Positions 1-5,165 of a stretch of DNA of 11,195 nt are shown here, piece after piece. The notes under the pieces are model-generated. The model saw only the letters and a list, made by a program, of their open reading frames with translations. It ran no database searches and was not told the origin of the DNA. The DNA is taken from assembly GCA_047616645.1 (NCBI GenBank), contig JBLHIH010000131.1:1-11195 (forward strand). The letters are read 5' to 3'. How positions within the stretch are numbered: the first letter of the stretch is position 1; each line of letters opens with the position of its first letter. The position numbers and the translations under genes are program-made. The DNA comes from JAHRVQ01 sp047616645. GTDB lineage: Bacteria > Pseudomonadota > Gammaproteobacteria > Pseudomonadales > Azotimanducaceae.

Positions 1-1
1 T

Positions 2-760
2 CGTTTCATGTGCCGGCTAGAACACAAAATTAGTGCTTATGGTGAAGGTCAATTTAGGCACGAAGCTGGAGAAGCTCAAGAGCTTCTGTTACTCGGAGAC
101 GGATACCAATATGCGCCTAAGCCCGTGTCAGTGGTATCAGAACTACCAAATTGGAGACCGAGAGGTCTTCCTAAAACTTTAGCAGAGATATTAGTGCTTG
201 ATGGTGAGCTCCGCGTCACGGGGGATCTAGTAAAAGAGCTGCTAAGTGAATTAACCCAAGGCAATCTTGTCGCTTTTAAAAGCGTGTTAAAAGAGACTAA
301 CAATGAGCCGATGGATGTCTATCTTTCATCTGTGGGATTAAAAGCTGCGTATGAGAACTATAAGCGATGTGAGGCAAATTTACTTTCTGCAAATTATCGA
401 CAATTAGAACGAAGCCGAATTCAGTATGCCTCGGGCACACACGAGATCCCATCAAGTGGAAAGCAATTATTGGACAAGATGGCCGAATTCTTGTTGGAAG
501 ACCCAAGCGTGGTACAAATTTTCATAGATGGGCACACAGACGATGTTGGCTTTAAGAAAGCCAATGTTAGTATCTCAGAAAAGCGTGCCATTGAGGTGAC
601 AAATTACCTTCTTACCTTAAGCATCTCCCCAGATAAAATAGTGACTCGGTTTCATGGAGAACGTTATCCAGTAGTAAAAAATAATAGTGCAAAAGGCAAA
701 GCCAAAAATAGACGGACGACTATTCGCTTAAGCAGGGAAAAAAAACAAGCTGATCCTTAG
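2..760 (+). CDS. motY: Sodium-type flagellar stator protein MotY, 3' part (5' truncated by window edge)
   Basis: MotY is a periplasmic protein of the T ring around Na+-driven polar flagella; it anchors the stator to peptidoglycan. The frame is open to the left edge, and the first ATG (position 8) falls inside the mature N-terminal domain (Met-Cys-Arg-Leu-Glu-His), so the start and signal peptide lie outside the window. Counting from that Met, residues 1-120 match the MotY N-terminal domain as I recall it from Vibrio: a Cys-x-Leu-x-His entry, a Leu-Pro-x-Trp-Arg-Pro motif near 46-51 and a Leu-Ser-Ser-Val segment near 106. Cys2 and Cys121 sit where the known MotY disulfide cysteines lie. Residues about 134-241 are an OmpA-like peptidoglycan-binding domain with Gly-His-Thr-Asp near 175-178 and Asn-Arg-Arg near 234-236. 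A plain OmpA-family lipoprotein is less likely because the N-terminal domain also fits. It is followed by argG after 52 bp. Confidence 0.85.
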   Translation, partial: RFMCRLEHKISAYGEGQFRHEAGEAQELLLLGDGYQYAPKPVSVVSELPNWRPRGLPKTLAEILVLDGELRVTGDLVKELLSELTQGNLVAFKSVLKETNNEPMDVYLSSVGLKAAYENYKRCEANLLSANYRQLERSRIQYASGTHEIPSSGKQLLDKMAEFLLEDPSVVQIFIDGHTDDVGFKKANVSISEKRAIEVTNYLLTLSISPDKIVTRFHGERYPVVKNNSAKGKAKNRRTTIRLSREKKQADP

Positions 761-778
761 GAGGCTGAGATAAAAGTT

Positions 779-787
779 TGCTAAGAT
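779..787 (+). promoter_or_regulatory. Possible extended -10 promoter for argG
   Basis: TGcTAAGAT is an extended -10 element (TG, one base, then a hexamer matching TATAAT at four of six positions) in the 52 bp gap between motY and argG. No good -35 hexamer lies 16-18 bp upstream, which is tolerated for extended -10 promoters. Transcription would begin near 794, giving a leader of about 20 nt. The same bases can form a weak GCTA/TAGC hairpin (780-790) followed by GC and seven T residues (793-799), so a weak terminator for motY is an alternative or overlapping reading. Confidence 0.35.
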
Positions 788-812
788 AGCGCTTTTTTTA
801 AGGGCTAGTGTT

Positions 813-2036
813 ATGTCTGATATCTCAAAAATTGTCTTGGCCTATTCCGGCGGTTTGGATACCACGGCCATTTTAAAGTGGCTACAAGAATCCTACGATT
901 GTGACGTAGTGACTTTTACCGCAGACCTAGGTGATGGAGATGACTATTCCCCTGTTCGACAAAAAGCCTTAAATTCTGGCGCCTCTGAAGTATTTATTGA
1001 TGATCTGCGGGAAGAGTTTGTAAAAGACTTTGTTTTCCCAATGTTTCGTTGCAATACCTTATACGAAGGCGAGTATTTACTCGGTACCTCTATTGCGCGG
1101 CCCCTAATTTCAAAACGTTTAATCGAAATTGCGAATGAAACGGGTGCAGATGCCATTGCTCACGGAGCAACAGGCAAGGGTAATGATCAAGTTCGTTTTG
1201 AGCTCGGCGCGTACGCGCTACGACCGGATATCAAAGTGGTTTCTCCATGGCGTGAATGGGATTTAACAAGCCGCGAATCCTTGATGGCTTTCTGCGATAA
1301 ACATCAAATACCCGTGGACAGAAAACACGAAGGCAGTAAATCTCCCTATTCTATGGACGCAAATTTACTCCACATATCCTATGAAGGTGGAATATTAGAA
1401 GATCCTAATTCAGAGCCAGAGGAATCCATGTGGCTTTGGTCCAATTCCCCTGAGTCTGCCCCTGATACACCTACCTATATCGAGCTTACCTATGAATCCG
1501 GTGATGTAATCGCCATCGACGGCAAAGCAATGACGCCTGCTACAGTGCTCACCTACTTAAATAAAGTGGGTGGTGAAAATGGTATAGGTCGCGTTGATAT
1601 TGTCGAAAATCGATATGTAGGCATGAAAGCACGGGGTTGTTACGAAACACCTGGCGGCACCATCTTGCTTAAAGGCCATCGTGCAATTGAGTCTATAACT
1701 TTAGATCGAGAATTAGCGCATCTAAAAGATGATCTCATGCCGCGTTATGCAACTTTAATCTACAATGGCTATTGGTGGTCTCCAGAGCGAAATGCGATGC
1801 AAGCACTGATTGATAACTCCCAACAATACGTCAATGGTGTTGTCCGTTTAAAGCTTTATAAAGGCAACGTTATCGTCGTTGGCCGAGAGTCAATTTCCGA
1901 TAGTCTTTATGATGGAAACATTGTGACTTTTGAAGACGATGCGGGTGCTTATGATCAAAAAGATGCAGCTGGGTTTATTCAGTTGAACGCCTTGAGATTG
2001 AAAGTTGAGAGTAAAAAAGGTCGGAAGTTTTTGTAA
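813..2036 (+). CDS. argG: Argininosuccinate synthase
   Basis: This cytosolic enzyme of arginine biosynthesis joins citrulline and aspartate, using ATP, to give argininosuccinate, AMP and pyrophosphate. The 407-residue length matches the short bacterial form. The PP-loop Ser-Gly-Gly-Leu-Asp-Thr is at residues 12-17, Thr-Ala-Asp-Leu-Gly at 36-40, Gly-Thr-Ser-Ile-Ala-Arg-Pro at 91-97 and Gly-Ala-Thr-Gly-Lys-Gly-Asn-Asp-Gln-Val-Arg-Phe at 118-129. The substrate-binding Lys-His-Glu-Gly is at 171-174, and Gly-Gly-Glu-Asn-Gly-Ile-Gly-Arg lies in the C-terminal half. The ATG has AGGG (801-804) eight bases upstream. It lies directly after motY, an order I recall from Pseudomonas relatives. No frameshift or missing motif was seen, and no convincing terminator follows. 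The next gene begins 125 bp later and is functionally unrelated, so argG is probably the last housekeeping gene before the catabolic block. Confidence 0.97.
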   Translation: MSDISKIVLAYSGGLDTTAILKWLQESYDCDVVTFTADLGDGDDYSPVRQKALNSGASEVFIDDLREEFVKDFVFPMFRCNTLYEGEYLLGTSIARPLISKRLIEIANETGADAIAHGATGKGNDQVRFELGAYALRPDIKVVSPWREWDLTSRESLMAFCDKHQIPVDRKHEGSKSPYSMDANLLHISYEGGILEDPNSEPEESMWLWSNSPESAPDTPTYIELTYESGDVIAIDGKAMTPATVLTYLNKVGGENGIGRVDIVENRYVGMKARGCYETPGGTILLKGHRAIESITLDRELAHLKDDLMPRYATLIYNGYWWSPERNAMQALIDNSQQYVNGVVRLKLYKGNVIVVGRESISDSLYDGNIVTFEDDAGAYDQKDAAGFIQLNALRLKVESKKGRKFL

Positions 2037-2100
2037 GCGCGGATCTATTAGGGTCCTTTGGGTTTTTGGTACCATTTCTTTCTTGTTCATGATGCAGTAG

Positions 2101-2140
2101 TCTTGAAGATATTCAGTATCTGATCAAGAACTAACGATCA
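2101..2140 (+). promoter_or_regulatory. Two overlapping stem-loops upstream of the CoA-transferase gene
   Basis: The 125 bp gap after argG holds a strong inverted repeat: TCTTGA+AGATA (2101-2111) pairs with TATCT (2117-2121) and TCAAGA (2124-2129), with loop TTCAG and a two-base GA bulge, 11 pairs in total. A second, mutually exclusive stem, TGATC (2121-2125) with GATCA (2136-2140), encloses GAACTAAC (2128-2135), the same octamer that opens the repeats before the AtuA-like gene. Neither stem is followed by a T run on either strand, so this is not an ordinary intrinsic terminator. It could be a regulator site or a leader structure; the role is inferred. Confidence 0.35.
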
Positions 2141-2161
2141 ATAGATTTCGAGTGGTATGAG

Positions 2162-3355
2162 ATGGATGGTTTATTCAAAGGTATAAGAGTCGTAGATGCG
2201 GCGTCGTTTCTTGCAGGTCCTTGTGCTGCGACCATCATGTCAGATTACGGTGCCGATGTGATAAAAATTGAACCAATGATGGGTGATGGCCACCGTGGAA
2301 TTGCAGGTAGTCATCCTTCTGATTGGTCTTGGCAGCTTACCAACAGAAATAAACGTAGCCTTTCATTAGATATCAATAAACCTGAAGGCTACGGCGTCCT
2401 AATAGAACTTGTTAAAACCGCAGATGTATTAGTTGTTAATTTTAGCTCGGGTCAGTTAGCCAAGTTTAACCTTGAGTGGGAGACACTGAAGGCTATCAAC
2501 CCGCGACTTGTTTTTGCGCAGATAACAGCATTTGGTAATGAGGGTCCAGATGCTGATCGTAAAGCTTTTGATCTTACTGGATGGTTTGCACGCTCCGGCA
2601 TACTAAATACCATGCGAAATAAAGATCAACCACCAACAACACCTGCGGGTGGCGTAGGTGATCATGCGACGGCGATGACACTTTATGCGGGTATCGTTTC
2701 TGCATTGTATCAGCGTGATCGCACAGGCGAAGGCTGTATGGTGACAACCTCACTCCTTGCAACAGGTGCTTGGGCCAATGGTCTGCATTTGCAGGGAACA
2801 ATCGCCGGTGAAGATGCAGCAGAACGGCGAGACAAAGAAGACTGGTCGAACCCTTTAAGCAATGTCTACGAGATGAAAGATGGTCGTTACGTATTAATAG
2901 CTTTGCAGAATATGAAACGAGACTATCCAAAACTGGTTAAGGCATTGGGTCATGAAGAATGGTTAGAAGAGCCTGAGATGCGTTCTGTTCGACCGTTATT
3001 TAAAAATCGCTTCATGGCAAAAAAGAAAATTGCTGACGCCTTTAAGGCTTTGGATAGCAGCGACATTCTTCCGATGTTGGAGGAAACAGGCATTGTTCAT
3101 GAATTGATTGCAAAAAACGTCGAAGTCATTGAGGATCCGCAACTTATTGCTAATGGTGTGATAGTCCCTTATGACTCTGGCAAGCCTGATTGCGACAAAA
3201 CTTTTAGCACGCCCTTTAAGCTATCGACAACTTCGCAAGTCAAGCCAGTTGGCGCGCCCGGAATTGGTGAGCACACTGAGCAAGTGCTTGAGGAGCTTGG
3301 TTTGGATCAAGAGCGAATTAGATTCTTGAAGGCAAGTGACGTTATTCGAAGTTGA
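2162..3355 (+). CDS. Family III CoA-transferase (CaiB/BaiF, formyl-CoA transferase-like)
   Basis: Enzymes of this family move CoA from one acyl-CoA to another free acid through an aspartyl-CoA thioester; the fold is an interlocked dimer. The 397-residue length is typical. The N-terminus has the family pattern: Leu-Phe-Lys-Gly-Ile-Arg-Val-Val-Asp near 4-12, Ala-Gly-Pro near 18-20, Gly-Ala-Asp-Val-Ile-Lys-Ile-Glu at 30-37 and Asn-Lys-Arg-Ser-Leu-Ser-Leu-Asp at 63-70. Gly-Val-Gly-Asp-His at 164-168 supplies the expected catalytic Asp167, followed by Gly-Ile-Val-Ser-Ala-Leu and Arg-Thr-Gly-Glu-Gly near 177-191. The start ATG has only a weak GAGTGG ribosome binding site. Standing ahead of a hydratase, a carboxylase and an acyl-CoA dehydrogenase, it probably activates the acid that feeds the route, doing the work of an acyl-CoA ligase without ATP. 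Donor and acceptor cannot be told from sequence. Confidence 0.9.
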   Translation: MDGLFKGIRVVDAASFLAGPCAATIMSDYGADVIKIEPMMGDGHRGIAGSHPSDWSWQLTNRNKRSLSLDINKPEGYGVLIELVKTADVLVVNFSSGQLAKFNLEWETLKAINPRLVFAQITAFGNEGPDADRKAFDLTGWFARSGILNTMRNKDQPPTTPAGGVGDHATAMTLYAGIVSALYQRDRTGEGCMVTTSLLATGAWANGLHLQGTIAGEDAAERRDKEDWSNPLSNVYEMKDGRYVLIALQNMKRDYPKLVKALGHEEWLEEPEMRSVRPLFKNRFMAKKKIADAFKALDSSDILPMLEETGIVHELIAKNVEVIEDPQLIANGVIVPYDSGKPDCDKTFSTPFKLSTTSQVKPVGAPGIGEHTEQVLEELGLDQERIRFLKASDVIRS

Positions 3356-3539
3356 TTTTTGTTCGGCAGGCAGAGGTAGTTGGATGCAATCGAGTGTTGC
3401 CATTCAGTAAAACTGGCTTTGCTAATAAAGCTGAATAGATGCTGTACTTCAAGCTATAGCTGTTGAGGATGAAAAATAAAAAACCTTCCGGATGGCTTTT
3501 TTCTGATATCCTAGGGTCATACATTCTCGGAGAATCTGT
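3356..3539. other. Non-coding gap with small inverted repeats between CoA-transferase and hydratase genes
   Basis: No convincing gene was seen here. The stretch holds a paired segment, ATTCA (3402-3406) with TGAAT (3432-3436), closing over GCTTT (3416-3420) with AAAGC (3427-3431) and leaving a nine-base bulge on the left arm. The palindrome AGCTATAGCT lies at 3452-3461, and a terminator-like element follows (listed separately). The gap may separate two transcription units. Confidence 0.4.
3478..3502 (+). terminator. Possible weak (bidirectional) intrinsic terminator
   Basis: AAAAAACC (3478-3485) can pair with GGcTTTTTT (3494-3502), with one bulged C and an eight-base centre TTCCGGAT, ending in six T residues on the + strand. 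The GC part of the stem is short, so termination would be weak. It lies 123 bp after the CoA-transferase stop and 37 bp before the hydratase start, so it might end the first transcript or attenuate into the second gene. Confidence 0.3.
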
Positions 3540-4325
3540 ATGGCTGGTACTGAAGCAACTTTATATGACGTAAGAAAAGGCGCCGCCTGGATTACTTTAA
3601 ACCGGCCGGAGAACCGCAATGCTTTGTCTGCGATTCTGGTGAATGAACTTTATCAACACTTACTCAACGCTAATCAAGATCCTGCCGTTCGCTCAATCGT
3701 CATCACAGGGAGTGATCCTGCCTTCTGCGCCGGTGCAGATCTAAAAAGCCCTCCAGGTCAGACAATTGATGGCGGTGGCGTGTCCGTTCCCTATCCAGAG
3801 GTGCTAACCAGTATTCTTGACAGCGATAAGCCTGTTATCGTTGCTGTTAACGGTGCCGCCTTTGCCGGTGGTCTCGGGCTAGTTGGCGCCGCTGATATTG
3901 TTATCACCGTTGAAGATGTCCAATTTAGTTTTAGTGAAGTGCGAATCGGTGTCATTCCTGCAGTTATTTCCGTTGTCTGCCTCCCTAAACTAGGCACTCA
4001 TCATGGTATGAAGTTGTTTTTAACAGGAGAGCGTTTTACTGGTCGCCAGGCCGTGGACTTTGGTCTTGCTCATCGCGCGGTTTCTAAAGATCAATTAAAT
4101 AATGCTGTCCAAGAAGAAATTGACATGATCAACCTTGGAGGACCGAATGCAGTCTCCGAATGCAAAAAGCTTGTCAGAAGAATGTCTGAATTAGATATAG
4201 CCCAGGGATTTGCCGAAGCGGGTGAGTGGAGCGTACGTATGTTCAAATCCGATGAAGGCGCAGAAGGAATCAAAGCATTTCGTGAAAAACGAAAGCCAGC
4301 TTGGGTTCAGGGAGATCAGGCCTAG
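3540..4325 (+). CDS. Enoyl-CoA hydratase/isomerase family protein, LiuC/AtuE-like
   Basis: This is a crotonase-superfamily protein of 261 residues, the usual size. The ATG has CGGAGA (3528-3533) at good spacing. Conserved blocks are Asn-Arg-Pro-Glu-Asn-Arg-Asn-Ala-Leu-Ser at 21-30, the first oxyanion-hole segment Ala-Phe-Cys-Ala-Gly-Ala-Asp-Leu-Lys at 61-69, the second at 104-114 (Asn-Gly-Ala-Ala-Phe-Ala-Gly-Gly-Leu-Gly-Leu), and Phe-Ser-Glu-Val-Arg-Ile-Gly-Val-Ile-Pro-Ala-Val-Ile-Ser at 131-144. Glu133 aligns with the second catalytic Glu of rat crotonase (Glu164). The position of the first (Glu144) is Gly here. From memory, this pattern and the Ser-Glu-Val-Arg-x-Gly-x-Ile-Pro-Ala block are typical of hydratases for methylglutaconyl-CoA or isohexenylglutaconyl-CoA (LiuC, AtuE). 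That fits a role after the carboxylase. A different enoyl-CoA substrate remains possible. The stop codon shares its last base with the GTG start of the TetR gene. Confidence 0.88.
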   Translation: MAGTEATLYDVRKGAAWITLNRPENRNALSAILVNELYQHLLNANQDPAVRSIVITGSDPAFCAGADLKSPPGQTIDGGGVSVPYPEVLTSILDSDKPVIVAVNGAAFAGGLGLVGAADIVITVEDVQFSFSEVRIGVIPAVISVVCLPKLGTHHGMKLFLTGERFTGRQAVDFGLAHRAVSKDQLNNAVQEEIDMINLGGPNAVSECKKLVRRMSELDIAQGFAEAGEWSVRMFKSDEGAEGIKAFREKRKPAWVQGDQA

Positions 4326-4942
4326 TGCCGGCATCAATCGCCATAGGTAAACAGCAAGCGAAAAGCATTCGTGCTCGTGAAGCAATCTGTGAGGCTACGA
4401 TAGGGTTACTCGTAGAATTTGGTTATGCCGAAACCTCATTGAATCGAGTTGCATCCAAGGCCGGGTTTTCTAAAGGTGCCCTGCAGCACCACTACCCATC
4501 GAAAGAAGACTTAATTGCAGCCACATTAAATAGGTTGTTAGAGAGGCCTTTCAAGCGTGCCCGTAACCCAGTAAAAAATGCCGAAGAAGCGTTGATGGTC
4601 GCCTGGACAAAATACATCAATACGCCTGCCTATCGGGCTCTGCTCGAAATATTCAACGCTGCTCGCACCGACGATCTTCTTCAAACACGTATTGCTGATG
4701 AGTTACTGGATTGGGGGCGAGCGCTGGACGAGCAATCTTTAGAACAATACGAGGCGATCTCTGGAGACGATGATGAAGTTGTGATGTTACTTAATATGAC
4801 GCGTAGTTTCATGAGGGGCCTCTTAGTGCAGGAAAGTTACGGTAACGATAGAGTGAAAAGCCTACTTTACATAAAGAAGTGGATATCACTCATATCGCCA
4901 CTCATTAAACTTCGTGTAGAAGAATTACGTGTAGAAGAATAG
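4325..4942 (+). CDS. TetR/AcrR-family transcriptional regulator
   Basis: The predicted protein has 205 residues, typical of the family. An N-terminal helix (about 14-33) leads into a helix-turn-helix: Thr-Ser-Leu-Asn-Arg-Val-Ala-Ser-Lys-Ala-Gly-Phe-Ser-Lys-Gly-Ala-Leu-Gln-His-His-Tyr near 37-57, then Pro-Ser-Lys-Glu-Asp-Leu. The C-terminal part is a helical ligand-binding and dimer domain. I chose the GTG at 4325 because it overlaps the hydratase TAG by one base and has AGGGAG about ten bases upstream; a TTG at 4301 in the same frame has no better signal. The gene is translationally coupled to the hydratase and stands just before the AtuA-like gene. It is the natural candidate to control the block, probably as a repressor released by a CoA thioester, and the repeats at 4973-5147 are candidate operators. 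The C-terminus ends in a duplicated Leu-Arg-Val-Glu-Glu encoded by a tandem DNA repeat. The family is clear; the ligand is unknown. Confidence 0.9.
   Translation: MPASIAIGKQQAKSIRAREAICEATIGLLVEFGYAETSLNRVASKAGFSKGALQHHYPSKEDLIAATLNRLLERPFKRARNPVKNAEEALMVAWTKYINTPAYRALLEIFNAARTDDLLQTRIADELLDWGRALDEQSLEQYEAISGDDDEVVMLLNMTRSFMRGLLVQESYGNDRVKSLLYIKKWISLISPLIKLRVEELRVEE
4913..4942 (+). repeat. Tandem 15-bp duplication at the 3' end of the TetR gene
   Basis: CGTGTAGAAGAATTA (4913-4927) is followed immediately by CGTGTAGAAGAATAG (4928-4942), 13 of 15 bases identical. The second copy ends in the stop codon. It duplicates the final Leu-Arg-Val-Glu-Glu of the protein and looks like a replication-slippage product that kept the frame. 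Confidence 0.8.
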
Positions 4943-4972
4943 ATAGAATATTTGGATTAAAAATCAAAAACA

Positions 4973-5022
4973 GGAACTAACTAGTGTACATCCAGAAATC
5001 GAAAAAGTCGGGGCTACTTCCC
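4973..5022 (+). repeat. First copy of a ~50-bp repeat (candidate operator) upstream of the AtuA-like gene
   Basis: The copy begins GGAACTAACTAGT and ends in TACTTCCC. It aligns over its whole length with 5099-5147 with one gap. The first 13 bases are identical, and the last 26 match at 19 positions, including TCGAAAA and TTCCC. Its two ends form a poor inverted repeat (AGGAACTAAC against GCTACTTCCC, 7 of 10), and unlike the second copy the interior is not palindromic. Confidence 0.6.
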
Positions 5023-5079
5023 TTGTAAGTGATTGAAAATATTACCTAACATATATTCTGTTTTTCGGCTTTCAGCCAA

Positions 5080-5109
5080 TTGCACCTATTTATGGACGGG
5101 AACTAACTA
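5080..5109 (+). promoter_or_regulatory. Weak candidate promoter before the AtuA-like gene
   Basis: TTGCAC (5080-5085) resembles a -35 box (four of six bases) and TAACTA (5104-5109), 18 bp on, is a poor -10 (three of six). The -10 would lie inside the 13-mer repeat, where a bound regulator would block polymerase. A transcript starting there would lack the 5' arm of the palindrome at 5098-5147. Support is weak; the gene may instead be transcribed by read-through from the hydratase-TetR unit. Confidence 0.2.
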
Positions 5110-5147
5110 GTATGTTTCGTCATTCGAAAACATAGGTGTTATTTCCC
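5098..5147 (+). repeat. Second copy: 50-bp near-palindrome just upstream of the ribosome binding site
   Basis: GGGAACTAAC (5098-5107) faces GTTATTTCCC (5138-5147), 9 of 10 complementary. Inside it TATGTTTCG (5111-5119) faces CGAAAACATA (5125-5134) with one bulged base, leaving the loop TCATT. Overall 18 of 22 positions can pair. In DNA this is a long symmetric site, as expected for a dimeric or paired-dimer regulator. In RNA it would be a substantial stem-loop ending three bases before AAGGAG. Confidence 0.7.
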
Positions 5148-5161
5148 AAAAAGGAGATAAC
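5138..5161 (+). promoter_or_regulatory. Ribosome binding site of the AtuA-like gene with a potential sequestering hairpin
   Basis: AAGGAG (5151-5156) sits nine bases before the ATG at 5166 and fixes that start. GUUAUUUCC (5138-5146) can pair with GGAGAUAAC (5153-5161) over nine continuous base pairs, one of them a G-U wobble, across a six-base loop CAAAAA. This would bury GGAG. The same 5138-5146 arm is needed to close the palindrome at 5098-5147, so the two folds exclude each other. The pairing is seen in the sequence; a regulatory switch is inferred. Confidence 0.5.
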
Positions 5162-5165
5162 TAAA

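Noticed and set aside
2574..2930. Open frame of 118 codons on the - strand
   Set aside because: It lies wholly inside the CoA-transferase gene, whose motifs are clear on the + strand; the translation shows no recognisable domain.
4301..4324. TTG at 4301 as the start of the TetR gene
   Set aside because: TTG is a rarer start with no clear ribosome binding site, and it would extend the 5' end without adding a recognised domain; GTG 4325 has AGGGAG upstream and a one-base overlap with the hydratase stop.
5066..5077. GGCT/AGCC hairpin in the TetR-AtuA gap as a terminator
   Set aside because: The stem has only four pairs and the T run precedes it on the + strand; on the - strand no T run follows, so it does not fit an intrinsic terminator.
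4973..5147. The repeat pair as a CRISPR array
   Set aside because: There are only two diverged copies, the spacing is unlike repeat-spacer units, and no cas genes are present.
5136..5165. GTG at 5136 as the start of the AtuA-like gene
   Set aside because: It lies inside the 3' arm region of the palindrome, has no ribosome binding site, and would put the strong AAGGAG inside the coding region; ATG 5166 fits both spacing and family alignment.
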